Assembly (NCBI GenBank): GCA_029204225.1
Contig: CM055100.1
Coordinates: 16,723,785-16,787,784, forward strand
Reading direction: 5' to 3'
From: Diphasiastrum complanatum
Taxonomy: Eukaryota; Streptophyta; Lycopodiopsida; Lycopodiales; Lycopodiaceae
Length of the DNA stretch: 64,000 nt
The notes under the pieces were generated by a model. That model had not been told where the DNA came from and ran no database searches. It was given only the letters and a program-made list of their open reading frames with translations. How positions within the stretch are numbered: position 1 is the stretch's first letter; each line of letters starts with the position of its first letter. A program made the position numbers and the translations under genes. Shown here one piece after another: positions 10,753 through 22,539 of the stretch.

Positions 10753-13700
10753 AAGGCTTTGCATCAATTAAAAGGTGGAGCTGCATCTTGTTTTTTCCCA
10801 GCTTTTTGGTATTTTCTCCTTGCTTGGTGGTGGAATTGACCTCCAAGTAAGTGGCTTCCCTAAACTTGATGTACTTCAGCCTATTGATTATGATTATGGA
10901 TTTTCTGCATAGATTTTGATGGAAATCAATGGATATTTGACGGTTTTTTGTGATTTATCACTTGGAATTTATCATTGCTACTGATCTAGTATGTTTTTCA
11001 GATTGTGCTTGTTGTTTTACAGTCATTATTGATTGGATCTAATGATTGCATGTTAGTTGAAAAGTCCAAAGGGTGCTTAGATAGTGATGTTTAGCCAAAA
11101 ATTGGAGTTTTTGGACTAGAAATGGTCTATAAGAATTATAATTGACTGAAATCAGAATTTGTAGTGCTTTCATGTAATTGCTTTGTAGGGATTTGGGCTT
11201 GATTGTACTTAATTGTGGATTGGATCCACAAATTTTGGTCAAAAAACATGGTTTTTTGATGGTTTTTGGACTACTTTTGGGGTTGTTCATCAAATTCATG
11301 GAAAATACTTTGCATGAACGTTTTTAGAGGTGTAATGAAGCCATCCTAATGCTTTCATGAAGTTTGGTTAGAATTGGACACTATTAAGAGACTCAAAAAA
11401 GCTAAAAAATAGTGTATTCTTGGGGACTTTTGAGCATGAATAACTCTCATATGGTGGTCTAAACCTGGTGGATCTTGTTACAAGCTGAAATATATGATGG
11501 TTTGCCTCTAATTTGAGCCATCATGCATCCAATTTGGTTGTGTGAGGCTAATTAGGCACCATTATGTTGAAGTTTTGCTTGTTGAAGGAGTCCAAAAATG
11601 CATTTTTTGCACGATCTGAGCTTATGATTGCTTGTTGGACCTGATAGAAGCCTCTATGCCTCTCTAATAAACCTTATAAGAGTGTTTGTAACCTCTGATT
11701 GGATGTTATTGGGCTGTAGATGGATTTTTGATGGTCAACCTTGAAAAAGTGTGGCCTCCTACATGTTTTTTGATAAGTTACATCTCGCACGTGTGAAGCC
11801 TAGGTGGCAAGGTGATGTAGAAAGTGCCATGTAGACCTACTCTCTCTCCGTACTGTGCTTTACAGCGACCAATTTGGTGTCCTGTAGAGAAAGTTATGGC
11901 TATGGAAGTTTGACAATTTTGAACTAAAATTTAAAAAAATTTCGAATTGTTTTGATGCATGCATGCATGTAACTCAGTGTAGTGCTCTTCTGTTGTTGAA
12001 AATGTATGGATAGACCTGTATGCATGTTTGGATGCATGGTACATGGGTGTTCAGAAGATTGATTAGAGGAAATTTCATGCATGAAGCTATTTTTGGAAAA
12101 AGCTGATTTCCCAGTTCTTAGGCAATTTATGTAAAAAATTAATTAAAAAAAAAAAACCCACTTCATGTCATTTTTGATGCATGATGGATGTTTCAGAATC
12201 CTTTTGAAATGTGAGGGTAACTGTGAAACTGCCAAGTTGATGCTTTAGATCGATTTTCACAGTTTAGGTCCATATCAAACGGAATTTGAAATTCCCAGTT
12301 TACGTAAAATTTGAAGTAATCATAAATGTTTTGGATTTGTTCAAATTCATTGGTAATTGATCATAAGGAAATCACTTGTAAAGTGAATGACTTTATTGAG
12401 TTGAAATCGGTCAGTTCTATAAGGTCATTGTACCTTTCACTTTTAGTTGAAGATTTTGGAATCTGTTAATCAATGGGAGCATTTTTTGTTTTTGGGATCA
12501 ATAAAAACCAAGAATAACATAAATTTTATTGGAACAGTTTCTATGTTGATTTAGAAGAGGATTTGCCAGTAATTGAGTGCGACACTTAATTAATGAATAA
12601 TCAAACTGTCAGTTTGATTGGTAGTTAAAGGTGCTACTGATATCAAATTGGTCTTTTTCTTAGCCAAATTTGGGGCCTTTTGCCTGAACCATATTTGGAA
12701 GGGAGAGAGAGTCAGCTTGAGGAGTAGATGATTGGTTGTCTATGTGATCCAATTTTTTCATTTACTTTCAATTTCTGAAGTATAAGTGATATCCAGTGAG
12801 AATACAATTGGGAATTAATTTAGAAAAACTGCCTCTGGGAATTTGGATTATCTTTTCCCAGGGTTAATTAGGATTTCAAAAAATAAAAAATTCTAAGAAA
12901 AAAGTGAGTGGCAAGTCAGATAATCCATTTATGGAACCATCTCTGTTTTGCAATTGGATTTGGATCTTGCAAGTGAAAGCAGATTGAAGGTGTCCCATAC
13001 AAGAATTTAGTAATACGCATTCTTTATGTGGCATTATAGAGTATTTCTTTATAATGACTGAGACAACCAAGAGAAATTCTAACCTGTAAAGAATTAAGTT
13101 TTTTTTACCGATTCTGAAATAGATATTGGATACCTAGGACAGTATGGTATTTGGTTTTGTTGATATCCATGTTCCTTTTAGGTTAGTGACACTTGCGACA
13201 TTTCAACTGTACTTGAACGATACATTTTTGTCTCGTCCATGCTGGGGTACACTTGCGAATAACCCTAGTAACTAGGAATACACATTAAATTCATACAAGA
13301 TTAATTGTGCACATATGTGAATAATCTCACTATGACCCAATACATAAACACATTCTTATTTGGTAGATTCCTCAAGAATCCACATATGTTACTCACATAT
13401 TTCATCAAGAATCTTTTAACTCAACTATTAAAAAATTTCAATTTCTCATGAGTAAATAACATATTCGGAAAATCTCTGAGACGAATAACATTCAATCTCA
13501 ACAGTTTTCCAATCCAACTTACCTCTAATTACATAATTTCTTCCACTCTTAGGTTGATTTAATACAGACATTCCAGATTTAAATCCTGATCAAACTTACT
13601 CCTATTCCAATCAAAATGGAAAAAGTAACTTTTGTCCTTTCTCTGTACTACTTATAGATGATGATTCAAATTTCAACATGTTATAGTTCCAGATTGTCCA

Positions 13701-13900
13701 CACAATCCCTAGAGAATTTTTCTTATTCGAAAAGTTCCAATTAAGTATCTTACTTTGAATCTATCCGAAATGACTTTCAGTACCGTCTTAGAAAAGGTAA
13801 CCCACGAGGAATGAATATCTTGCTATCACTCCAAAATCTATAAACCGAATTCGTAGACAGCCTGTTAGGATAGCAAAATTTATATCTTCCCACTAGTAGA
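10753..13900. other. Non-coding retroelement leader-like region
   Basis: About 3.1 kb follows a canonical primer-binding site but has no gag, protease, integrase or RT-like frame. This fits the long untranslated interior of a non-autonomous LTR element (LARD-like), or plain decay. Nothing else was recognised. Confidence 0.4.
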
Positions 13901-14296
13901 TCTAGCCATTTTCCATGTAGTTACCGGAAGAGTAGCTAATGACGACAAAATCCAATTCCATCCAAAAGGCTCCCTTCACATGCAAAACAAGCCAAACCAA
14001 CCACATGCATAACGTGTAAACCATCACACTGCCATGCAATACCAAAAAAAAACTTTCTTTTCCAAAAAGACCCCAAGCAAAGTCTTCCCAAGCCGAAGGA
14101 AGAGACAATATGCAAAAAACATAACCAGCCCTCAAAACCATGCAAACCATAAAAACTTCCTTTTTCCAAAAGAAACATGCATTTGCACATAGGGGCCACC
14201 AAGCCCCAACACGAGTTTTCAAACAAAAACCAAGGTTCCAAGGATTAAGTCACGAGGCCGCCACATCTTCACTCTATGAAATGTCCAGCCGCATCC

Positions 14297-14300
<4 letters not shown>
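13901..14300. other. Overlapping minus-strand open frames, probably non-coding
   Basis: Two overlapping minus-strand frames (13902-14222 and 13936-14241) are rich in Trp, Cys and Phe and match nothing I know. They sit inside the putative minus-strand element whose 5' LTR is at 14577-15006. I treat them as chance frames. Confidence 0.3.

Positions 14301-14385
<85 letters not shown>
14301..14385. repeat. (GA)n microsatellite
   Basis: An uninterrupted GA run of about 85 bp. Confidence 0.98.
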
Positions 14386-14388
<3 letters not shown>

Positions 14389-14563
14389 TCTTCCAAAATC
14401 AACCTTGTAGAAAAGCAGTCTACCACAATTCTGAAAAGCATGCTGCAACCAAAATTTTGTGAATTCACTTTCAAAGTTCTCTTGAATTATCAGCACTCCA
14501 ATACAGAATGCAAATCCAAGTGCTTTCTTGTCTCCATTCTATCCAAGACCGCATATTAGCCGG

Positions 14564-15022
14564 GCTATGATACCAATGTAAAGACCACTAAGGAAAATCC
14601 CTAAGATGAGGATAGGAGAAACACAATAAGAGAGACTGTGGAGCCAAACCGCCCAACCAAACCTAGATCAAGCCGTCAAGCCATGCCATGTGAAAGTTAG
14701 AGGAGAAGAGAGAAACTGGTAACCTAAACCCAATATGTCGACGAGATAATCCCTACCTCATTATATAGAGAGTAGAGTCCTGTGCATGAATCCATGCAAT
14801 TCCATGCAAGTCAACTATAAATAGGTCACATCTCTTCATGTAGTCATCCTGCCTATATTCGTCACACGTACATGCAATACTCCATATGTCTCAATCAGAG
14901 TGTCTGGGTCCTCTCAAGGTGAATAGTCACAAACAAGCATTGACATGAAATTAAATCTTGACGTGACCAACAAACTCGAATACCTTTGTTGAATTTGGCC
15001 GTAACACTCATGGTATCTAAGT
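14564..15022 (-). repeat. Putative 5' LTR of a minus-strand element, with antisense primer-binding site
   Basis: GCTATGATACCA (14564-14575) is a variant of the reverse-complemented tRNA-Met primer-binding site. One base later an LTR-like segment starts TGTAAAGACC (14577) and ends GCCGTAACA (15006). A minus-strand TATATAAT motif lies near 14765. On the right, TGGTATCTAAG (15011 onward) weakly resembles a plus-strand primer-binding site, echoing the double-flanked arrangement at 10.3 kb. Confidence 0.5.
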
Positions 15023-15399
15023 GGTCTCTAACCTCGACTATAACTAAGTTGACCATGTGCATACATAGCTAGGTCCTAGCAAAGGCAAGGCCTAAAACCA
15101 GTGCTCGAGAAAATCGACAAACTATAAGAATGAAACCAACAAGTTTTCTAAAAGAGTGGCATCATAAAATGTCTGATGATTTTTTATACACTCATACATA
15201 GCTTTTTAAAAGCCTTCAAAAAACTGAAAAGTTTTAAAGTATAAATTCTTTGGGATAACTCAAAAGATGTTTCGTGAGCAGTGATCCCTCCTCTGCCAAA
15301 AACTTGCATATTCAACTAAATAATATAGTAACATTATCTTAGATGATTATTATCATTATTATGCAAATAGAGTTCCGGGTAATAGGGCGACTCCTCACT
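15023..15399. other. Upstream region of the hnRNP-like gene
   Basis: No gene and no confident TATA box was found. Any promoter would lie here or in the first part of the following leader. Confidence 0.35.
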
Positions 15400-16079
15400 T
15401 TTGACCGTTTGTGGTCACTTTCCAAGAACAAGCATTTCACCTCCAAATTTCCTAGGACGTGACCGTGCTATCGTATCCACCGTCGAATTCTCCAGCATCG
15501 AACGGCGCTCGCTCCTCTCGCCTTCTCGTTTTCCTTCTTCTTCTTTTCCCTTCCTTCTTCTTGTGCGTTCGTCGGCGATCGCTGGTCTTTGCAGCTGCAG
15601 TGTGAAAGCGGTGGTGGTGCAGTGGCCGCCTTGGATCATCGCTTCAGGTTTCTGACCTCTGCGCTTTCCTTTGCTTTCCATTTTCTTTGCTGTCAATTCT
15701 TTTGCAGATTGTCATTTATAGTAGGTTTTTCTGATTACATCATTCAGGCGCCTGTACCGGTTCTTGATCGTTGGAGTTGGATCTTTCCAGCGATGTAGAG
15801 GAAAAGCGCATATCACCTTTGCCAAGCGCTTGTTTGTTTTTGAGAGGTTCTTGTTAGGACGGCCGCCATTGGCAGTGGTGAATTCTTGATCTAGTTTCTC
15901 GTCGATGCATTCTTGATTGCTGCCGTAAACTCGATTTCGTGTTTGGTCTCTGAAATCTCATCAAGAAGCTTGACATTTAGGTTCCAGTTATCGGGCTTTA
16001 ACCTTTAAAAAACGCATTCTTCTGCTTTGAAATATCTTCACGTTTCTCATTCCTTTCTTGTTGCTCGGAAGCCCTAAAA
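15400..16079 (+). promoter_or_regulatory. Probable 5' UTR and leader of the hnRNP-like gene
   Basis: Composition shifts from AT-rich repeat DNA to more GC-rich sequence with a strong pyrimidine tract (CTTCTT runs about 15530-15562), as in many plant 5' UTRs. Possible splice sites exist (a GT after CTTCAG near 15646; TTTTGCAG ending near 15707), so a leader intron is possible but unproven. The open frames here (for example 15401-15655) have no recognisable protein. Confidence 0.45.
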
Positions 16080-17656
16080 ATGGATTCCGATGTTGGAAAG
16101 CTTTTTATTGGTGGTATTTCTTGGGAAACCACTGAAGAGAGGTTGAAGGAGTATTTTCAAGCTTATGGAGAAGTAACGGAGGTAGTGATTATGAAGGATA
16201 GAGCTACTGGACGCGCTCGAGGGTTTGGGTTTGTGGTGTTTGCTGACCCTACAGTTGCGGATCGTGTACTGTTAGAGAAGCATACAATTGATGGGAGAAC
16301 GGTATGAATTTTTGAATTATTTTATGCTTTGTGTACGAATGCGTCATTGCAGTGTACTTTTTCGTGGTGGGATTCTTCCACATCATTCTTCAATAAAGTC
16401 AGTGGTTTACTAGTCAATGCTTCTGCTATTTTGTTTAGGTGGAAGCCAAGAAAGCCGTACCAAGAGATGAACAACAGAATGTGGGAAGGAACATGACTGG
16501 TGGTGCAATGCCAACAGGCCACATTAGAACAAAAAAGATTTTCGTCGGTGGATTAGCTTCAACTGTGACCGAAGAAGATTTTAAAAGGTACTTTGAGCAG
16601 TTCGGTGCTATCACAGATGTAGTTGTGATGTACGATCATACTACTCAAAGGCCTCGGGGGTTTGGCTTCATCACCTTTGATTCTGAGGATGCAGTAGAGA
16701 ATGTGCTGCAAAAGCCATTTCATGAGCTGAACGAGAAGTTGGTGGAGGTAAAGCGTGCAATACCAAAGGAATTGCAGGTTGCAGCTGGGATGCGAAGTCC
16801 GGCTGGTGGGTTTTCTGGAGCTGGTCCTCGTGGTGGTGCTGCATATGGATATGGTCAAGGGTACTCCGCTCCTGCTGGGGCATATGATGGCAGAGGTGGC
16901 AGGGGTGGATATCCGTCGTATTCTGCTGGTGGTTATGGGGCAACAGGCTATGGTGCTAGTGGTGGCTATGGAGCAGGAATGAATGGAAGCTATGGAAATG
17001 CTTACGTTGGTGGATATGGAAGTGGTGCTGGGGGAGGTTATGGTGGTGGTAGTTATGCCAATGCTCCAGCAGGTGGATATGGAACAGGTGCCGCGGCTTA
17101 TGGTACTGCAGGCACGGGAAGTGCTGGCTATGGTTCTGGGCAAGGAAGGAATGCTTGGGGAACTGGGACTGGATATAGTAGCGTAGGAAGTAATGCTGGT
17201 TATGGAAGTGGAGCTAGTGGGTATGGGGGATGGACGTCAGGTGCTGGAGGAACTGGCCCAGTAACTGGTACTAGTGCGGGTTACAGCGCTGGTGGATATG
17301 GTTATTCAGGAACTGAAAGTGGTTATGGGGCTACCACTGGGAGTTATGGTGGGCGAGGCAACGGATATGCTGGTAGTACTGGCGGCTATGCTGCAGGGGG
17401 AATGACAGGAAGTGGAAGCTATGGATCAGGTTATGGAGATGGCTATGGTAGTTCAGGTTACACAGACAGCACATGGAGATCTGGAGGTGCAGATCCCTAT
17501 GGTTCTGCGCCTGGAGGAACTGGAACTGCAGCTGCTGGAGGATATGGTAGTTCAGCAGGAGGTACAGATGCTCCTGTAGCTGGAGCAGGAGGATATGGGG
17601 AAGGGTACGGTGCGACTGGCAGACAGACACAACGAGGTTTTTATATTCGCTTCTGA
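16080..17656 (+). CDS. Glycine-rich hnRNP-type RNA-binding protein with two RRMs
   Basis: This is the one convincing host gene. Exon 1 (16080-16301) and exon 2 (16439-17656) flank a 137-bp GT-AG intron (16302-16438; acceptor TTTGTTTAG), giving about 479 residues. RRM1 (residues about 6-80) shows RNP2 KLFIGG and RNP1 RGFGFVVF, and the splice falls inside its last strand before VEAKKAVPRDE. RRM2 (about 105-182) shows KIFVGG and RGFGFITF. The remaining 290 residues are Gly/Tyr/Ser-rich (GGYGxG repeats), a low-complexity tail typical of plant hnRNP1-like proteins, which bind RNA and act in splicing, export or mRNA stability. The ATG at 16080 directly precedes the canonical RRM1. A GT near 17637 could be a further donor giving another C-terminus, so the last residues (RGFYIRF) are uncertain. 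No disabling mutation was seen. Confidence 0.95.
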
Positions 17657-17876
17657 CCTTAGATTGCCCACTATGACTTCTCATTTCCTTTTTGTACAAC
17701 TTTGTTTCTGAGCACTAGCCAGCTTATAGGTTGCGTGATCATTGTTTCATAGAATAACTATGGCTGATTGCAGAGCTCTATACTTAATTAAAATCTCCTA
17801 TAGCTGGTTAGGTTCTGTCCTTTCTATTAAAGTTGACATACATTCTTACATTTCGTATTTGTACTAGTTGTCAACT

Positions 17877-17882
17877 AATAAA
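17877..17882 (+). terminator. Possible polyadenylation signal
   Basis: AATAAA lies about 220 bp past the stop codon of the hnRNP-like gene, in AT-rich sequence. It is a plausible near-upstream element for 3' end formation, but not tested. Confidence 0.4.
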
Positions 17883-17891
17883 AGCAAGCAT

Positions 17892-17943
17892 AGACTACAA
17901 GAGTGAATAGGGGAACAAGACTACAAGAGTGAGTAGGGGAACA
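17892..17943. repeat. 26-bp tandem duplication
   Basis: Two adjacent 26-bp copies beginning AGACTACAAGAGTGA differ at one base. They lie just downstream of the possible poly(A) signal. Confidence 0.9.
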
Positions 17944-18313
17944 ATATCGTCACAACAAAGGTTTAAGGGTACAGCTACTAAATAAGTTGTTTTATTTATT
18001 TAGAATTGTTTTGTGCATACAAGCATAAATGCGTTGAATACAAGAACTTCATTTACTATCTAGATATTCTATATAGTATATAGATTGCTGAAAGATACTA
18101 TGAATTCTCACGTTCGCTTGTGCAAGACATTGGCTAGTTTATAGTGAAGTTGCAACCTCTTTACAGTTTTTTTCTGGCTTGAAGGCTGAAAAGACATTGT
18201 TAATGCCAAAGATCGCCTTTGAACTTGGCCATGATGGTTGGCTCAGAGAAAAACATTTACTTACAGCTATGCCTCTTAGCCCAATCCGTACCACCTGAGC
18301 AATCTATGTCATT
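17944..18313. other. Intergenic sequence
   Basis: No gene was found between the 3' end of the hnRNP-like gene and the 5' LTR of element C. Confidence 0.5.
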
Positions 18314-18655
18314 TATAAGCTATTATAGGGGCCATTTCTTTTAGTAAATCCTAAAGTCAAGTTAATTAGTCATGCATGTAGGAAGGTGCACTAGTTCTAG
18401 TTTAGAACTTGATTCGTCACTTAAAGAATCAATCAATAAGGGTCTTTACCCAAAATATGAAGCATCTATAGTAATCAGCTTTTTGCTTTATGCTTTTAGC
18501 TTTTGACAACGACTTGGTTCCCCACCTCCAATCATTCCATTGTAGAGAACTATACTCATTCTTCTATTACTCTAAGTTCTCTATTACCTCTTATGTTGAT
18601 CTTGATTTGTGAACTAGTTAACTACTATCTAGAATTTGAGCATTAAATTCTGACA
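18314..18655 (+). repeat. 5' LTR of element C
   Basis: It matches 27938-28308 in blocks such as GCTATTATAGGGGCCATTT and AATAAGGGTCTTTACCCAAA, and ends TGACA. The first bases (TATAAGC against TGTGAGC in the 3' copy) appear mutated. Confidence 0.8.
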
Positions 18656-18667
18656 TGGTATCAGTGC
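18656..18667 (+). other. Primer-binding site of element C
   Basis: TGGTATCAGTGC abuts the LTR end. It is one mismatch from the initiator-Met tRNA site. Confidence 0.85.
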
Positions 18668-19110
18668 TGGCTTCGTGATCTTGGAAGCTGTCAAGATCCT
18701 ACCTGTGGGAGAGAGATTGTTTGCAGGCGTGCAATCAAATTATTGAAGGAGAAGTAGCTGCATGTGGAGTCAACGTTATTGTTATTATGACTACAACGTG
18801 GATCTTCTAGGAGGAGATTGGATCGTCCCATGATTAGTTAGCTGGAGTGAAGCTGGAATTGTTCGCTGATCTGTTTGCTGCCTGACCTGTTTGCTGTTCG
18901 CTGGCTGGCTGGCTGGCTGCTGACCTCATCGTTGCTTGAATATGTTTGCTGAGTTGGATCGCTGTCTGCAGATCACTGATATTGCATCAGACCTCGCTGG
19001 AGTAAAATCAAATCTGTTTACTGGCTACTGCACCTGTTCACTGGAAATACAGCCCTGTTGACTGCCGATCAGACCTGCTCGCTAGTTGGAACTGAAGATC
19101 TGTTCACTGG

Positions 19111-20174
19111 TTGGAGCTGAATCTGATCACTGACTTGCAAGGAAAATTGCTGAAAATCAGGTTATTGGAAGTTGCTGAAAATCAGTATTATTGTTTGACT
19201 ACGGCAGGGCTGAATGATGTTGTGTTACCAGAGTCTAGTAAGCCAGATGGTACAAACTTCAGCATATGGAAGTTCAAGATGCAAAATATTCTCCATGAGC
19301 AAGAATATTGGGACATTGTCACGGGTGTTGAGATACCTCTTACTATAGACAAGGAGTCGCGAGAGTATTAGAAGCGGACCCAAGGAGGCTGTAAATCAAT
19401 CTCAAATTTTGTTCTTAACTAATAAGCTGCATACGTTAAAGATGGGTATAGGCGAATCAGTAATGGATTACTTCCTCGGGTGAAAGATCTGAGAGGACAA
19501 CTTGTTCAGTTGGAGAAAGTGTTCCGGATTTAGTGTTGGTATCTATCATGCTTAATAGTTTGTTTACCTTTGGCCTATCAAAACTTTGTTATGATGCTAT
19601 CTTTATGAGAGACAAGGTCTTCTTTCAATGATTTGAATGTGATACATCTATAGGAGCAAATGAGATGACAAAATCTCGTCAATAGGGACGATTTCAAGGA
19701 GTAGGCATTCTTAGCAAAGAAGCAAGAGCAAAGTTCCAAGAAAAGTAGAAAAGGGAAAAAGAACAAAAGGTAGAAAAAGGAGCAGATTAGGAAGAAAATC
19801 AGTCCAATCAACAAGGCAGAGTTAAGAAAGCGATTCAAAAAGAAAATTGCTTTATTTGCGGAAAACCAGAACATTATGCAAAGGAATGCTGGCACAACAA
19901 GTTCAAGAAGAAGCATGATGGTAATTTTACTAAAGAAGGACTTAATACACAAAATTAAGCGCTTTAGATCTTGATGATTGTGCTATTTTCGACATCAACT
20001 TCTTCAGGTGACTTCTCAAAGGTAGAGGAGTGTTGTTTTGTTAATTCAGGTGTATCGAAGCATATGACACCTAGGCGAGATTGGTTATCTAGTTTTCAAA
20101 AACTAAATGATGGATTAAATGTGAAGTTGGGAGATAATAACACATATGATATGAAGCGAGTTGGAAAAGTTTAG
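19111..20174 (+). pseudogene. Element C gag and protease remnants
   Basis: The frame at 19111-19371 contains KPDGTNFSIWKFKMQNIL, the typical copia gag start. A zinc knuckle follows at 19848-19889 (CFICGKPEHYAKEC; C-x2-C-x4-H-x4-C). At about 20040 the protease active site reads VNSGVSKHMT, where copia proteases have (I/V)DSGASxHMT. The catalytic Asp is Asn here, which should inactivate it. Stops and shifts separate the parts. Confidence 0.85.
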
Positions 20175-21389
20175 GTTCAACTACCTTCACGAGAGATTGG
20201 AGATATAAAGTATGTGCTTTATTTATCAGGAATCAAGAAACTGAGGGCATTCTTGCAAGAAGGTTGTACTAACTTCAAGCTCAAGGGGTGGGTCATCATG
20301 CAAGTATTGTGCATTGGTTGAGTGAGTAAAACTTATGGCATAAAAGGTTTGGACATCTGAATTACAAAAGTCTACAAGTCTTGAGGAAATACAACATGGT
20401 TATTGGTTCACCTCAAGTTGTTTTTGATCAAATCTTCCAAATTTGTTTTGGGGTGAAGCAGTTCAGACAACGGTTTATCGTTTGAATCGAAGTCCTACAA
20501 AAGTTGTAGAGAATTGGACTCTAGAGGACGCTTACACGGGTCGGAAACCTGACGTAAGTCATTTGAGGATTTTGGAAGTATTCCAGATGCTCACATGCCT
20601 AAGGATTCAAGGAGTAAATTGAATTCAAAGGCGACTAAGTGTTTTTTTCTTAGATATGATAGTAAAGAGAAGGGATACATGTTGTATGACTTGGAGGGTA
20701 AGAAAGTTATTGTAAGCAAGGATGTAATCTTTGATGAGGATGGATCTCACAAAGATACATAAATATCTTATGATCGGAAGCAAGATGGAGAAATTCCTAT
20801 CTTGTGTGACGAGTCATTACAGGAGCTTGAATCGACACATGTACCGCCTACACCAATTCAAGTACTGAAGTGACCATAGTTGAGAAAGGAAAGGGGAAGG
20901 AGAGATCAAGTACAGGGGATACTTATTCACCTCCTACTTCACTAGGCATGAAGCATATCCTACATCAGATACTAGAAGATTATCTAGATGGTACTATGAA
21001 ACTATCAAAGATGGTGTCATTTTGGAACAGGAAGAGTCTAGTACACAGCGAACTAGGAGATATGCTAGACTTGAAATACATCAGGATTGACAGGAGGATG
21101 ATCATCAGGAGGATGGGGATGTTCACTTTGCTTAAATGGCTACAATGTTGGAAACCAAGGATCCATCTACTTTCAAGGAAGCTACAAAAGAGGATATTTG
21201 GAGGAAAGCTATGGATGAGGAGTATAACTCAATCATAAAGAACAAGACTTGGAGGCTATTGTTCAGTTAGCGTTGCAAAAGGGTATGCTCAACAAGAAGG
21301 GATTGACTATGAAGAAACTTTTGCACTAGTTGCTAAGCTAACTGATATGAGGACAATTTTGTCACTGGTAGTTCAGTTTGCATTGGATA
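20175..21389 (+). pseudogene. Element C integrase and RT N-terminal remnants
   Basis: Scattered frames show decayed integrase: a C-terminal block near 20640-20760 with FLRYDSKEKGYMLYDL and VIVSKDVIFDE (copia integrase end). Near 21140-21240, TFKEATKEDIWRKAMDEEY begins the copia RT. The RT is cut at 21389 by element D. The integrase core is mostly deleted or unreadable. Confidence 0.8.
21385..21389 (+). repeat. Left target-site duplication of element D
   Basis: GGATA precedes the 5' LTR of D and recurs at 26972-26976 after its 3' LTR. The two ends of element C's RT join across it. Confidence 0.95.
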
Positions 21390-21829
21390 TGTTAGAAATA
21401 AATGACTATGCTGAAGTTAATCCATAGGTTACTTTGACCCAAAAGGTCGAGATTTGTGTAACCATGGGTATTTAGTTATTTAGGCCATCTTAAGTTTGTC
21501 TTAAGTTCAGTTGGACCCAATTTTGGTCATGTACTGACTCGTGGGTCTTTAGGGGTCTAATTTTGTTTAGGGGCCCTATCTTGACTTTTGGGGGTGCCCT
21601 ACATTTAGTAAGTGGTTAACCTTAGGGTTTGGTGGCATTTGGTCACATCCAGGCAGAGTACTTAGATGCTCATTGTGTATTCCATTTTATACAGTTTGGC
21701 TCTCCATTGCTCTTGTTGCTGTTTTCTCTCTCTCTCTCTTAGAGTTGGGCGCCCAGCCTCTTCTCTCTTGTTTCTTGTGGAGATTGATTGATAACTAGAT
21801 CTTGGTGACTTGTCTCTTGCTTTCCTACA
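21390..21829 (+). repeat. 5' LTR of element D
   Basis: It runs from TGTTAGAAATAAATG to TTTCCTACA. A 15-bp stretch near 21805-21820 is absent from the 3' copy. Confidence 0.97.
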
Positions 21830-21841
21830 TGGTATCAGAGC
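21830..21841 (+). other. Primer-binding site of element D
   Basis: TGGTATCAGAGC starts at the base after the LTR, a perfect initiator-Met tRNA site. Confidence 0.95.
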
Positions 21842-22539
21842 TACCGGATCTGCAACAAGCTTGTTTGTTGGCGCCCTACTAGAAGAGGAGCTTCTCTGCT
21901 TTTTGTTGTGAAATTTCAGCATCTTGCTGATCTTTTCAAGTGGAGTTTGGATCAGCTTTTTTGTCTCTTTTCAGGTTGAAGGAGGGCGGCCATCAGAGAT
22001 CTTGGAGGAGCAATTTTTGGCACCTAAAATCAGAATCTCAAATCTGATTTTTATGCAACCAGTTTTCAACAAGTTTTGTTTGGAGGAGGGCGCCCAAAAA
22101 TCTGCAACGGATTTTCGGTTGTGGTGTCTCCTTATCTTGCTGTTTTTGTTTTCAGGTTTGCATTTGTGTAGGACGGCGCCCAAAATTCAGCAAACCCTAT
22201 TCAGGGTTAGGTCAACTTGTGGCTGGAAATTTGCAGATTCTCAGCAAGTAGTAGGGTGCTTTCAACAGCCCTATTGGAGTGTGTTGATCACACTATTTGG
22301 CTCCCTAATTGGGTTTCGGTGTAGGCTTCAATCGAAGCGAACCTAATTTTCAAGAAGCTGGTTTTTTTGTGCAGAAAGACAGCCATCTATCCATTATCTT
22401 CTGGGCACTTTGGTTGCAGATTGAAAGATATCTTGTGCTCCTACTTTTAGCTCTTTGTTTGCTGCAAACTTTTGAGTAGATTTGGTCGTGGAAAGGCTCT
22501 CTTTCCTATCTACTACAAGCTGAAATTTTGTTGGAGGTA

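Noticed and set aside
14140-14559. 139-codon + frame crossing the GA array
   Set aside because: Open only because of the microsatellite; no recognisable domain on either side.
15401-15798. Open frames on both strands upstream of the hnRNP-like gene
   Set aside because: They lie in the presumed 5' UTR, have no motif, and the canonical RRM start at 16080 explains the gene.
16559-17143. Minus-strand and second-frame open frames across the glycine-rich exon
   Set aside because: Shadow frames of the hnRNP-like gene: its GGN-rich codons leave few stops on the other strand.
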